DNA of 64,000 nucleotides from Agapetus fuscipes (GCA_951799405.1 OX637332.1:29054832-29118831); one strand, 5' to 3'; positions 30,901 to 42,479 are shown, numbered from the stretch's first letter. A program made the numbers and translations. Notes: generated from the letters alone by a model not told the origin.

Positions 30901-31370
30901 TCGGCCACCTTTTGGCGACTTATCAGCCACTTTTATATCTGAAATACAACTGGACTTAATATGCCGGCTTATATATTTTTTAATTACAAAGCTTACAAAA
31001 CAGTAACCGCGAACACGTGTAAAACTGAAGCAACTCAACTCATGTATATTATTATTATAATTATTCGAAGTTTTTTTAAATTATAAGAAAAACAAACTAA
31101 ACTTGTTACGTTCTATTGCAATTTATAATGAAAGTGTAAGTTTAAAAGTAGTTTTAAAAAATTATCTTACCTTTTTCCAAAGTATATTAGGCCGAGGTAA
31201 CGCGACACTTAGTGCTTAGTTCACAATCAAAACAAAACACTGTCACACGGCTCACGACAAAAGCCAAACTGGCGGGAAGCGGGAACGGGTGTTGGGTGGC
31301 GGGGGAGATGCGGGAGGCGCGAGATAGCGCACGGTCGGTCATAGTGCTCGGTGCTCTGTGCTTTTACGAT

Positions 31371-32010
31371 GATCTATAATCTATAATCTAAGTTGCAAGG
31401 ATATATTCATTTAAAGCTCTCAGATGTATGCCCACAAACCAACAAGTGTAGTTCGCACTTACAAATGCTGAATGTGTACTTACAAATAAAATCCAAACCT
31501 CAAATGAACATAAGCCCCACAACTTTTGCCGACCTTCCCTGAAACAGGGGTGACATTGACAGGGGTGACAAAAATGGTTCACAAAGTGAACCATTTTTTA
31601 CAGTATGGGTGGTCAGCCTCATACCAACCTAAAAGTCAAGGAATATGAATAATAAATTACATTTAAATATAAAAAAGAACAAAACCTTACAAAGAAATCT
31701 ATACAAAAAAAGTCAAAAATTTCCTATGCAAAAAATGTAGCAAATGAATACACCAACATTAGAAATCAACATTGCAGATTAGCCGCCACTTCTTCCTGTC
31801 CTTGCATACTTCTTTCATTTCATCCAGAGTCATAACCTTTTTCATACAAGTCCTCCTTTTATTATGACTCTGGATATCCCATTCATTCGCTATTTCAGAG
31901 ATTTGATCCTTCCATACTTTTCTCGGTCTTCCTCTACCACGACATCCATCTATTCTAGCAACATATACTTTCTTCGTCAATCTTTCATCACTCATTCTCT
32001 CCAAGTGCCC
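31371..32010 (-). mobile_element. 5'-truncated LINE-A copy: ORF end, 3' UTR and tail
   Basis: On the minus strand the ORF end (about 32004 to 31759: ERMSDERLTKKVY, GRGRPRKVWKDQISEI, KKWRLICNVDF, stop) is followed by an AT-rich UTR and then the 240-bp tail, ending ATAATCTAAGTTGC at 31371. It proves the tail repeat is the LINE 3' end. It is almost identical to 55870-56428, so both are young. A small duplicated step (GGTGACA...GGGGTGACA near 31555) is private to this copy. Confidence 0.9.
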
Positions 32011-32018
32011 GAACCATC

Positions 32019-32143
32019 ATGATGATTGTAATAAAATAATATTTTGGAAATTATTCTTGTTGTTACTGATAGCCGCACGTACCCCTTGATGCAACTTCAC
32101 ATACCCCTGAGGGTACGCGTACCACTAATTGGGAAACACTGAC
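32019..32143 (-). mobile_element. Terminal fragment of a ZBED-type hAT transposon
   Basis: Reading leftwards from 32143 the complement starts CAGTGTTTCCCAATTAGTGG and continues TACGCGTACCCTCAGGGG, the usual 5' end of this hAT group. The transposase remnant at 30200-30900 is on the same strand, so this is plausibly its 5' terminus, separated by the LINE-A insertion at 31371-32010. The opposite terminus was not found. Confidence 0.65.
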
Positions 32144-32172
32144 TTAGGGGACAGGCACAGTTTTCAACAACT

Positions 32173-32400
32173 ATCGCCCCCTACATAACTTTCGCCTAAT
32201 CACCTGTACGTAATTTTCTTCTCATCGCCCCCTACATAATTTTCTTCTCATCGCCCCCTACATAATTTTCTTCTCATCGCCCCCTACATAATTTTCTTCT
32301 CATCGCCCCCTACATAATTTTCTTCTCATCGCCCCCTACATAATTTTCTTCTCATCGCCCCCTACATAATTTTCTTCTCATCGCCCCCTACGTAATTTTA
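32173..32400. repeat. 26-bp minisatellite
   Basis: Seven near-identical units of TTCTCATCGCCCCCTACATAATTT (spacing 26 bp from about 32219 to 32375) plus a degenerate unit at the left edge. Confidence 0.93.
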
Positions 32401-33109
32401 GTCCTCAGACCCTAAATCGCCCCCATATTGGACGCCACTGATCATACTGAATCAAGCACCAATACTGAGCACTGATTCAATGCTTAAATAAATATGTGTT
32501 TTTTTTTTTGTTTTCAGCTTTCCATGCTCATGAGATCTTCCATATCCTGGATGAAGACGACTATCTATTAACCTTTCGTCTTCCTCACCAATCTGTGATG
32601 CCGTCTCAAGATTATTTATAATGTTACCTATTCCAGTGTAAGAAGATAACTAGTTTTATTATCACCGTCATACATATAAAGATGACAACATAGCAGTGGG
32701 GAAGGGTGCCATACAACTCGATTCCCATCAGCTGTCCTTTTAAAATGAGACAACAAAGTAGTTAAAAAATATAAGCACTTGTTTAAGCGAATTGTTATAT
32801 GGGTTTATTTACGGGTATTAGACGTTTGGCTACCAAAAATATTTCAATTATATTTTGTATGGAAATTTGTCACTTTGTATCGTGGCTATACTATATAATA
32901 TTTTATTGAAAAAGTAATGATTAATGTATGTAGGTATATATATAAGAGCTTTTCATTTGTGGAACATTATTTTTTAGTTAACCCGTTCTCTGCCTAGAAA
33001 TTTTAAATTATTGTTTTCTTTTGTATCGCAACCCCCAAAACAAAGAATATTATGAGACAATGGTTGTTGTTATTACATAGCACTAGTATAATGACGATTA
33101 CTCAAAAAA

Positions 33110-34070
33110 AATTAAAGAAAATCGTAGGAGCCATTTTTGAGCAAATTTCATTTGAAACTTACAGCTGTTAGGAAGTCATCTTGAATTTTCTAAAATTTGA
33201 AAAATGTTTCACTATGAATTATAGTGATAAAAGAGTTCTTTCTATTAAAGTTAAAAAATATATAAGTTTTTTGCGTTCTGATGGGTTTTTGTAGCCTTTT
33301 AATTTCAATTTTTGATATCACGTAAACGGCCCTTTATTATATTTTTTTCAAAATTTTTATTTAATTTTTTTATAGAATTTTATGGTATATATAATATTGT
33401 AAAACATTATTTTTTTGTCAACACTTTCACTTCTGAAAAAATCACAATTGTTTATTTTTTTCATATGGCAACTCATAGACGCCGATTAGCAAGAATGTTG
33501 CCATAACTAAATTTGGTAAGAATGTATCAAGAAATTTGCAAACTGTAAATTAAAAAAAAATCGTTGGAGCCGTTTTTGAGAAAATCGCATTTGAAATTTT
33601 CAGATCTTCGGAAGCCATCTTGAATTCTCCAAATAGTGAAAAAAAAATATTTTGCAAATAAGCATACAAAATTTTCTTTCTTGTGAACTTAAAACAAGTT
33701 TTAAAAAATCGCGTTTTTATGGGCCTTTTTAATATTTACGATAAAAAATTTGAGATCGTGTAAACGGTACTTTAAGTCTTTTTTTTTTTAAAAGTGTTGT
33801 TCAGTTTTTTGTAGAAATTTAAATTGCACGTAATATTGTGGAACATTATTTTTTAACTCAGCCATTTCCAAGAAAATCCCAATCGTTTTTTTCTCTTATA
33901 TGGCAACCCATAGACGCAGATTGGCAAGAGTGTTGCCATAACTAATTTTCTTAGTGGCAATTTAAGCAACGACCACACTGAAATTTTAAAGAAAATCGTT
34001 AGAGCCGTTTTTGAGAAAAGTGCAATTTTATGTTTTTTTTTGTATGGCAGCCATCTTGAATTTTCAGGTT
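33110..34070. repeat. Degenerate tandem repeat, about 440-bp unit
   Basis: GAAAATCGT(A/T)GGAGCC-type sequence recurs at about 33118, 33560 and 33994. CCATCTTGAATT follows each, and GGCAAC(T/C)CATAGACGC with TTGCCATAACTAA recurs at about 33466 and 33902. Confidence 0.8.
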
Positions 34071-34599
34071 GGTGCCATGCCAGTCGGCCCATCAAAATCT
34101 GTGGTGGTCAATAGGGTATTTGCACTTTTTTATTTTATTTCATAAAATTGTAGGCTATATTTTTTTAAATGCATTTGCGTTTTTAAAAAAATTATATGTG
34201 CCTTAGTTTTTAAATTATAGCTCTTTAAAATTCGCGTATTTTCCATTTCCGCTAAAACAGGTCATTGCTTTATTCGGGCGGATATGACGTCAGATCTTCG
34301 GAGTTTAGGTGTCAAATGGCCCAGGTAGTCGGTTTGACAGCGACGTTTGTCGTCAAAATGACGACACACGTCCCTAACCGTTTACATTGCCTTTTTGGTG
34401 GGTTGTAAATTCTCCGCATTTTATTTTTCAAAATTATCAATGATATCTTTATTTTTACTACTTAAAAAATATATGGTTGTGATCCTTGAATTGTACTCTA
34501 CACAACCATATTATTTTCAACCGTTTTCCCTACCACTGCAACTTCCCTATTCTCTAAATCCAAAAATTGATGTCTCTGCGATCAGTAGTTCCGGCTGGG

Positions 34600-34645
34600 A
34601 CATACATACATACATACACACACACATACATACATACATACGGAT
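34600..34645. repeat. CATA/CACA microsatellite
   Basis: ACATACATACATAC with ACACACACAC, followed by CGGATGGACGGACGAAC, a pattern common at LINE 3' ends. Confidence 0.85.
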
Positions 34646-35091
34646 GGACGGACGAACAAGTTCGACAAATTAGGTTTTTTTGCATGTCCTGGTGCAGGAC
34701 AACTCATTTCCGTTGAAACCTCATTTTTTTTTTTCGAACGAATACAATACTTTATAACAGTTCCTTCGGACTGCTATAAAGTAAAAATACATTTAAAACC
34801 AAAGAAACAATACATATTTTTTCCCCATTGAAACCATGCAGTCTACTTTATTATCATTTTTGTCTCATTTTAAATGGGAAACCGATGGGAATCGAGTTGT
34901 ATGGCACCCTTTGCCACTGCAACATAGGATTTTTCAAAACATGAGATAAAAATATGGAAATGCGGAAAATTACATTTCCTGTGTTTCTTTATATTTATCT
35001 CTAAAAAAACTGGATTGCAATTTTATGATCTCATTTGATTCAATTATATTTAATACTCTCTGTTACCTACATTTTAAGAAACAAATCTGTA

Positions 35092-35462
35092 CCTTAGAGC
35101 ATAAACAACGGAAGTCCACTTTTTTGCGTTTTTGAGTTAATGATGCAGAAATTATTATAATTAGTTGTTCTATAAGTGGTAAAAATATTGGAGTCCTCGG
35201 ACTCATAGTTACTGAGATATCAAGTGTAATAAATATGGGAGGCACATAAAAGTGCGAGCATAAACCATGGAAGTTCCACATACGTTGTTCACATTACTTT
35301 ACATTAAATAAATATCGATAAAAGAAGATAAACAGTTTTTACAGATCAAAAATATCTCGTCTAGTTTAGAAGTTATGATGGTTTAAAACGGTGCACATTT
35401 TCACTAAAACTCGTCTCCTGCACATTTTACTAAATGTGACTACCGTTGTTTATGCTCTAAGG
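35092..35462. mobile_element. TA-flanked MITE (mariner-like)
   Basis: TIR CCTTAGAGCATAAACAACGG at the left and its complement at the right, with TA at 35090-35091 and 35463-35464. About 371 bp, no ORF. Confidence 0.8.
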
Positions 35463-35653
35463 TACAGATATTAATGCAAAGCTTATTGATTATTAGATTA
35501 CTGCTGTTGTTGATTGTTTTCATTACAGTATTTGAAATTCTGTTATTTTCCCGTTAATTTTGTTGTTCCTAATTTATTATTTTCTCCAATATTTATTCAT
35601 TATACGTTCTTCAGTTTTCCCATCTGAATACAATTTCAAACAATATTCAATTC

Positions 35654-35870
35654 ATGCTGGAGTGAAGTTTTCCGGGATCTGTTGCCGTGGTCGTGGTCCT
35701 CACAGTTCTCATCAAGATCTTCATCATCATCATACTTCACGCTGAAGATGCCCATCGTAGAAATGGGCGAAACGTCCAGAAGCTCCAGCTCCCACAGACC
35801 ACGGCAACAGATCCCGGAAAACTTCACTCCAGCATCATCAGCCGGCCGTGTAAGCCTAAAACTCTTATTC
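35654..35870. repeat. Fold-back repeat with GGATCTGTTGCCGTGG arms
   Basis: The left arm ATGCTGGAGTGAAGTTTTCC is inverted at the right as GGAAAACTTCACTCCAGCAT. Between them is CGAAACGTCCAGAAGCTCC. The right flank CCGGCCGTGTAAGCCTAAAA is shared with the composite element at 24060-25140. Confidence 0.75.
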
Positions 35871-35877
35871 AATATTC

Positions 35878-36060
35878 AATTCTGTGATAACTATTTCTCA
35901 ATCTCAATTAATATTTATGTCTCTGTGATTAATATTCAATTCTCTGTGAACTAATTTTTATGTCTTAATTAATATTTATGTCTCTGCGACTAATATTCAA
36001 CTCTCAGTGAACTAATTTTTAAGTCTTAATTAACATTTTTGTCTGACAAATATTCAATAA
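35878..36060. repeat. Degenerate tandem, about 68-bp unit
   Basis: AATATTCAATTCTCTGTGAAC and TCTTAATTAATATTTATGTC recur about three times with drift. Confidence 0.7.
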
Positions 36061-36126
36061 AATCAAACACTAGGAAATACTAGTTAACAACTAATTATTA
36101 GTTGTTTACTAATATTTAAGTCTCTT

Positions 36127-36375
36127 TCCTTGACTTATAGGTTGGTATGAGGCTGACCACCCATACTGTAAAAAAACTGGTTCACTTTGCCAATGTTACC
36201 CCTGTTTCAGGGAAGGTTAGCAAGAGTTGCAGGGCTTATGTACATTTGAGATTGGGTTTTCGTATTGAGTCCACATGCGGCATGTTTAAGCGCAAACTTA
36301 TACATGTCTGCTTGTGGGAATGCATTTAATATGAATCTCAAATGTAATATATCTTTGCAACTTAGGTTATAGATA
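36127..36375 (+). repeat. LINE-A 3' tail repeat, copy 7
   Basis: Complete tail, TTCCTTGACTTATAGGTTGG to TTTGCAACTTAGGTTATAG. Confidence 0.88.
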
Positions 36376-36744
36376 AAAGAATTGATACATAAGGATTCTG
36401 AGACCATTGTTCAAATATGAATTATTTACTTTGTCTTTCATGGGTTTCGGAATCCATATTGTGATTTCATTGCCAACTTGATGATACAATCTAAGACTGA
36501 TCAACAACTACCTTGTTATTATAATGTGATATTTTTATGCCAGTTTACGGTACAATTATTGTTATTTATTCCAAATATTTATGAATAGTTATAGTAATAT
36601 ATAGTATAGTACCTATCTAATATAGTATATAGTATAGTATAATAGTTAAGTATTAAAAATGTTATTTTGACAAAAAAATCTACTGATCTCCCAGTTTAAT
36701 GAACTCTATTCTGCTAATGATTTAATTTAATGAACTGTAAAGAA

Positions 36745-36925
36745 ATGGTTGACTTTACCAATGACACCCCTGTCGGCAAAAGTTTCTGGGTGTATGTTCA
36801 TTTGAGATTTGCATTTCAATTTGTAGTTACACATGCAGCATTTGTAAGCGCTGACTTACACGTGTCTTCTTGTGGGCATGCATTTAATATGCATCTTAAA
36901 TGTACAACTTTGATTATAGATTAAA
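36745..36925 (+). repeat. LINE-A 3' tail repeat, copy 8 (diverged)
   Basis: AAATGGTTGACTTTACCAATG through GTGGGCATGCATTTAATATG to GATTATAGATT. Older than copies 7 and 9. Confidence 0.75.
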
Positions 36926-37242
36926 GTTTCACAATGTTTTTGGGGTCTGCTCTGATTTTTTTCAAAGCGTACTCCGAATTAAGTCTAGAAAACGAAATAA
37001 GGCAATCAGGGATTGTATCAAAAAAATAGATAGATATATATATGGAAACACAGAGCCATTTTCTGTGTTTTTATATGGTTACCTATATCATTGTAGAAAA
37101 AATCCTAGACTACCATCTTTACTTCTATACAACTTTAAAAAAACTAAGACTGATTTCTGATTACCATATGTGATATTGTTATAAATGCTTTTTAAAGGTA
37201 CAATTATTGTTATTTATTACTAGTATAATTTTATGTATTTAT

Positions 37243-37493
37243 TCCTTGACTTATGGGTTGGTATGAGGCTGACCACCCATACTGTAAAAACTGGTTCACT
37301 TTGCCAATGTCACCCCTGTTTCAGGGAAGATCGGCCAGAGTTGCAGGGCTTATGTTCATTTGAGATTGGGTTTTTTATATTGTAGGTCCACATGCGGCAT
37401 GTGTGAGCACGAAATTATGCGTGTCTGCTTGTGGGAATGCATTTAAATATGAATCTCAAATGATACATATCTTTGCAACTTAAATTTTAGATC
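37243..37493 (+). repeat. LINE-A 3' tail repeat, copy 9
   Basis: Complete tail with GTATGAGGCTGACCACCC, CATGCGGCATGTGTGAG and ATCTTTGCAACTTAAATTT. Confidence 0.88.
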
Positions 37494-37665
37494 AAACCGT
37501 GCAATTATTACAAAAAAATAATTTTTACATAATCTATCTATGTACAAACATTCCTGTCTAATTAATTATAGTGCTTTCGAGCTGAGTATCTATTTGTAAT
37601 AATTATAACTACGCAGTTAAAATTTATTTATCGGATATTAGACGAACCGTTATAAGAGAACATAC

Positions 37666-38219
37666 CAGTGGCCAAGGGTGCCATACAAGCCGGTTCCCAT
37701 CGGCTTCCCTTTTAAAATGATGTAACAAAGTAGTTAAAAAATATAAAAAAAAAAATTAAATTAGGCTGATTTATTTGGTGAGCGCTGTTTTTGTGTGTAT
37801 CACACCTCAAGAGCCCTCTGCGAGCTTGGTCGTCGCTGTAGAAAGCGCCAATTCTCAAGCAAGACCCAATTGTTGTAAGGCTGGATGGACCTTTTGATGA
37901 CCGGTCTTTGGTAAAGGTTTATGAATTTTTCAACCCAGCGAAGAGCAAATTTGAAAATATAAATGGTATACTTTGTGTGCTCCGCCGGGATTCGAACCCA
38001 CGACCTTCCAGTTACGAGTCCGAAGTGTTACCACCTGGACTACGGACCGGTCTAAATATCTATATCTATAGGCACAAAGTAAAAAAATACATTTAGAACC
38101 AAATAAACAGTACATATTTTTTCCCCATTGAAAGCATGCAGTCTACTTTATTATCATTTTTACCTCATTTGAAACGGGAAACTGATGGGAATCGGCTTGT
38201 ATGGCACCTTTCGCCACTG
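37666..38219. mobile_element. hAT-type MITE, copy 4, split by a SINE 2
   Basis: Flanks GAACATAC (37658-37665) and GAACTTAC (38220-38227) match at 7 of 8. The ends are CAGTGGCCAAGGGTGCC and GGCACCTTTCGCCACTG. The MITE body is interrupted after AAAAAATATA by the SINE 2 at 37742-38062 and resumes at AGGCACAAAGTAAAA. Confidence 0.88.
37742..38062 (-). mobile_element. tRNA-derived SINE, family 2, minus strand
   Basis: The head reads on the minus strand from near 38060: GACCGGTCCGTAGTCCAGGTGG-like A box and a GGGTTCGAATCCC B box near 37985. The body has TTTTTCAACCCAGCGAAGAGC-type sequence and the tail AGGGCTCTTGAGGTGTGATAC. Sister copies: 41673-41978, 47643-47960, 50533-50763 and 55592-55865. Confidence 0.85.
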
Positions 38220-38492
38220 GAACTTACATCATTCTCGATGTTGCGTTAGTGACGTAGCTAGCGTCTTCAGGAGACACCCTCTCTGCACGACAACTGAGGA
38301 TGGGCTGTATAACGGTTCGTCTAATATCCAATTAATAAATTTTAACTGTGTAGTTATAATTCTTGTAAATATGTCAAACGACCGTAATTCCAACCTAAAC
38401 CTGAGTATCTATTGTCTCATAGATACTCTTTCTGTAGGCATCATCAGCGGTGCTTCAGTCTTGTTGATAAATACAACATGACGAAAAAGGCG

Positions 38493-38575
38493 GGGATCGA
38501 ACCAACGTTGTTCTATTCCAAACACGCTAGAAATATCAGCCCACTTGGCCCCCTCAGCCATAACACCGACAATTA
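38493..38575 (-). mobile_element. SINE family 3 head fragment
   Basis: GGGGATCGAACCAACGTTG (B box) and CCCACTTGGCCCCCTCAGCC (A box), minus strand. The body is missing. Confidence 0.65.
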
Positions 38576-39830
38576 TTAATGTGGTTTTATGATTTTTTTA
38601 ATGTCACAAGCGCCTATAGAACAAAAAAGGCCAAAATCTTGTCAGTTACACCAAAACCATACTTTGAAAACGTAGTTGTTCGCTTGGGCATAAACAACAA
38701 AAAAATCATCGTAGAGCTATGAGAGTTAGAACTTTAGAAAGAGCGGATAATTTTATGTAGTTTACCATTCATAACTCATTTTTGACCAAAACATCACTTA
38801 CTTCCTGTTAACCGTTGATATGTAAGGTTGACACTACTGTGAATATTGATGATCATTAACTCAACGGCTCTGAACTGAAAGAAACCTAATACTTGAGCAG
38901 TCTAGACATATCTACCAGTCTATGACATGGCAAATCGGTCAAAGATGGTCGCAACAGCTGAACAGGCTGTCAAATGTTTTCAATCAAATGTTATGGAAAA
39001 TATTTAACTTTGAGATCAGCTGTTGCAACCATATTTTATTGCTTTCTATCTACTCATATGATTGTTAATTATTATATGTTGAGATTTCTTATCCTGAAAC
39101 ACTGTTTTATCAGGAAGAGAGGACTTATCTGCAATACAATTAATCATATTATTTATTCATTAAATTATTATTCTCTATTCTCAGTGTAAAATTATTCACG
39201 TTGCCAACTTGTTGTGATAATGTTATATCTAATACCAAAATGATATGTTTTCTTATATTTAAAGAAAAAATATGTACAAAAAAAATATCAATTAATATGA
39301 ATAAATTTTTTTTGTTGTTGATTATTATCAATGAAACTTGATATTATTAATAAAAGGAACTATTTCAAATAAATTTTGTTTTAATTTTATTTGAGAATAA
39401 GAAAAATTAAACACTCAAATTCAAATAGACAGTGAATTCGGTACAAAATTTGAAATTAGATTTTTTCTCAGTTGGCAAACGTCACAGGTCTATGGGACTA
39501 GATTCCACAGCGACCAATGTTCAAATATTAGTTTGCCTTTTCTCTAGTACAATTTTTTTTTCTATGGAAATTGCTCGGAGTTCATTACACCTGTTGTTCC
39601 TTTCCAGATGGAGTGCATTTTGATCAACAATCCTAGTTTCAGAATAAAAGACAAAGTATTGTATTTACTTTATTGAAGTTACTTCCAATCTTGGGCAGTG
39701 GAACCTGTGGCAGATAAAAATTTAAATTTCAGGATTATCCAGACGATAGTTCAGTTGATGAATGTTTCCATTCCGTACCAAGAGCTTGGGATTGATTTGT
39801 ACAAAAGTTAACTAATGATTTTCCATCGTG
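38576..39830. other. Unannotated AT-rich DNA
   Basis: Nothing recognised. CAGCTGTTGCAACCAT near 39017-39032 is the complement of ATGGTCGCAACAGCTG near 38944-38959, a weak hairpin. Confidence 0.35.
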
Positions 39831-39832
39831 GT

Positions 39833-39990
39833 ATTTATTTCAAACCCAAAATAAAATACCCATAAGGTTTATTTAGCCATCACAAGAAATAAGAAGCAGC
39901 CCCCTCCAAAGCTGGGAAACCCTCACATCAACTGAAGTGGTTGCGTAAGGCCGGTCTCTTACCTGTAAAAATAAGTAGTTCCAACACGCT
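39833..39990 (+). mobile_element. SINE family 1 body fragment
   Basis: GGTATTTATTTCAAACCCAAA, then TTTAGCCATCACAAGAAAT and GAAGTGGTTGCGTAAGGCCGG in family order. The tRNA head is missing. Confidence 0.7.
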
Positions 39991-41600
39991 ACACAATTCA
40001 ATTTATTTTTGAAAAGTAAGAAAAAATTGTGGCAATCTTGCTACCATATTTGGAAAAATAAGTAAATAAGTTCCAATACTTCTTGAGAATACTATTGTAA
40101 GAAGTTGTACCTAAACGGAATGATAAAATTGAGTAGTGATTGTGGTGCAGTCTGTCTTCAACATAGCATTCCTTTTTTTCCTTTTTTTTAGCAAAATAAA
40201 AAAAACATCTCTATTCACATTTTTACAACCCTCGATCTGTCTCTAGCGTTTGTTTTTTTGACAGCTTATTAATAATGCTGCCAACCTTTCAACATATTTC
40301 GGACATGAGATCATAAAAATGACTGCAATCAAATAAATATGTTTATTATGATTTTTTTATGTTCTCAATTTTTTTGACGAAGATTTTGCATTTTCCTGTG
40401 AATCATAAGTCTCAATACTCATTTTCAAAACGGATTATGGATCATTAAGTTTAAAACCACATGCTTTTTTATCAAAAGTGCTGACAGATTTTTTTTTACT
40501 TTTTTTTTATTTTGTAAAAAAACAATTTAACAAAAAATTACAAATTTAGATCGACAGTCGAAAAGACCAGGAAATTTCCCCATTTTTGATAAAAACTTCT
40601 TATAAACATCATGTTTTGAAAAATAGAATATAATCTTGATTCAAAATTCTCAAATCGTATGTATGTTTCTTCCCATCTCCCAAAACTATGTGAAAGCACA
40701 TTAGCAAAGAATTCCATGTAATACTAAAAATACACGCTGAAAAGCATAAAAACCAGATTTTCCTAATATGTTTTTTTAATTCTCTATGAGCTCATATTCA
40801 ATATTATTTTCATAGAGGGTTCACCTATTTGACAAAATAATGTTAAGTTGTGACGTGTGTGTGAAAAATGTGTGTTTAGTTAAAAAAAAAGACGTGTAAA
40901 GTTTGGATGTCGAGTAATGAAAAATTCCTGTGATGTTCCGCCTCCACTGTACGCGCATGAAATAAAAACCAGTTGGCAATAGTACACCCGGGCGAATGGA
41001 AGTACTTGACCCGACTGCTACTCGTCTCTCCAGTGAGGACGATCCTCATTATTGCATTTATTTCTAAATAATTCGTGCTTACAAATCAACCAGAATAGAT
41101 GCAAAACAACACCGAGTCGTGTGAGTACACAATCTGTCAAAATTCATTGATATTTCAGTCATACACGGACGTTGACATATTTTTTTCCCTCCCGTTTTTG
41201 CTTACAAAATATTTCCCACCCTACGCCTCAACCACTGCTTTCTTTGGAGATGCTCCCCAGCGTGGGTGTTCAAAACACCTTAAAGTGATGTAAGTGCTGG
41301 GAATACAGCCGAGGGTTTGTTTTAATACGGGGTTAACAGAAAACTATCGGTTTCGTGTGACAGTATGTACCTTGTGTGAAGGTAAGTAGGTATCACTGGT
41401 GTACACGATGACTAAATCCTGTAATTCGTTTATTTATTTCCTGATTACCAATCACGATTTATTACAATTGATTAATTTATATTTTCATGATGTTGAATGC
41501 CTTGATAAAGAAAATAAGGTCAGGCCATGCCCTTTTTTTTGTCATGGAAAAGTGGCCTGTTTTTCCTGCCACTGGAATTTCGTCACAAGATATTTCTATA
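39991..41600. other. Intergenic DNA upstream of RN-tre, possible leader exon
   Basis: Mostly AT-rich with no repeats recognised. At 41099-41120 an ATG-containing stretch runs into a donor-like GTGTGAGTAC. It could end a non-coding leader exon of RN-tre, since joining it to the acceptor at 42731 gives no useful frame with the conserved start. This is weak. Confidence 0.3.
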
Positions 41601-41612
41601 ATCTTGATAAAT

Positions 41613-42310
41613 TAACGTTAAGATTCATATTAAATGCACGCCTGCTAGGAAATATGCTCATGTTGGCGCTTTGACCGGTCCGTAGCTCAGTGGTAACACT
41701 GCGGACTCTGAATGGGAAGGTTGTGGGTTCGAATCCCGGCGGAGCACAAAAAATATATCATTTATATTTTCAAATTTGTTCTTCACTGGGTTGAAAAATT
41801 CATAAAACCATTACCAATGACCGGTCACCAAAGGTCCATCCAGCCTTACAGCAACTGGATCTTGCTTGAGTATTGGCGCTTTGTAGCGACGACCAAGCTC
41901 GTACACCTCTATGGCACTACAACAAGTTTCATAGACCCTAGAGTCTTTAGAATCTAGGGAGTCTCCCGCACAGGATTTCTTAAAAAAACATGCTGTAAAT
42001 TTACTTACAAATAAAACCCAAATCTCAAATGAACATACACCCTGCAACTTTGCCTCCCTACCCTAAAACATTTTCAGAATTGGAATGGGAAAACGGGACA
42101 ATTTTTTACAGTATCGCCAATTTCATACTAGATGCATTCTGTCTGATTTGTCTATGGATTACCGGACAAACCAACGCTTTCATACATCCCATTTGGTACT
42201 AAACTTCCGACCCAACATTGGATAGAAAAAAACATAGACAAACTGGACAGTATGTGTCTTGTGTGAAATGGACTTTAGTGTGGTCAGTGTCATACCAACC
42301 AAGAAGTCAA
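41613..42310 (-). repeat. LINE-A 3' tail repeat, copy 10, split by SINE 2
   Basis: TAAGATTCATATTAAATGCACG (to about 41672) and ACTTACAAATAAAACCCAAATC through TGTGGTCAGTGTCATACC (from about 41985) are two parts of one minus-strand tail. The SINE 2 at 41673-41978 lies between them. The right part is diverged, with an unrelated stretch at about 42125-42270. Confidence 0.7.
41673..41978 (+). mobile_element. SINE family 2, well preserved
   Basis: GACCGGTCCGTAGCTCAGTGG (A box), GGGTTCGAATCCCGGCGGAG (B box), GTTGAAAAATTCATAAAACC, then CAGCCTTACAGCAACTGG and TAGGGAGTCTCCCGCACAGG at the 3' side. Confidence 0.88.
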
Positions 42311-42479
42311 CAAATTATAGGTCACATTGTCACAAATAAAATCTATCATAATTAATTAAATAAATACACTGTTTTAATTCACTTATTATTTTATTTTAAA
42401 TATGTCGAACGTTTTCGCCTAAAAAGGCATCCTCAGGACAATTTTTTTTTTAGACAATTTTTAGGCGAAAACGTTTGAA

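Larger units (their letters stand above)
32694..34919. mobile_element. hAT-type MITE, copy 3, with about 2 kb inside and a perfect 8-bp TSD
   Basis: The flanks are CAACATAG at 32686-32693 and CAACATAG at 34920-34927. The ends are CAGTGGGGAAGGGTGCC and GGCACCCTTTGCCACTG. About 95 bp at the left and 145 bp at the right match the 219-bp MITE, and a further segment of about 2 kb (about 32785-34770) lies between them. The insert holds a roughly 440-bp unit in degenerate tandem (33110-34070), a CATA/CACA microsatellite (34600-34645) and no transposase ORF. Confidence 0.85.
37595..38365. repeat. Inverted repeat (57-bp arms) enclosing a MITE that encloses a SINE
   Basis: The left arm (AATTATAACTACGCAGTTAAA to GATATTAGACGAACCGTTATA, about 37598-37654) is inverted at about 38309-38365 (TATAACGGTTCGTCTAATATC to GTGTAGTTATAATT). 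Between the arms lies the hAT MITE 37666-38219. Confidence 0.8.

Noticed and set aside
36951..37160. Open stretch ending NFKKTKTDF, with RNKAIRDCIKKIDRYIYG
   Set aside because: No recognisable domain, no partner exon. Flanked by LINE tails on both sides, so it is not supported as a gene.
41099..41293. 64-codon frame upstream of RN-tre, considered as a coding first exon
   Set aside because: Splicing from its donor-like site to 42732 does not give the conserved RN-tre frame. Kept only as a weak leader-exon candidate.
41673..41750. tRNA-like sequence with good A and B boxes
   Set aside because: There is no closing acceptor stem, and the same sequence with the same body recurs as SINE 2; not a functional tRNA gene. 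The same applies to 57770-57835 and 7865-7955.
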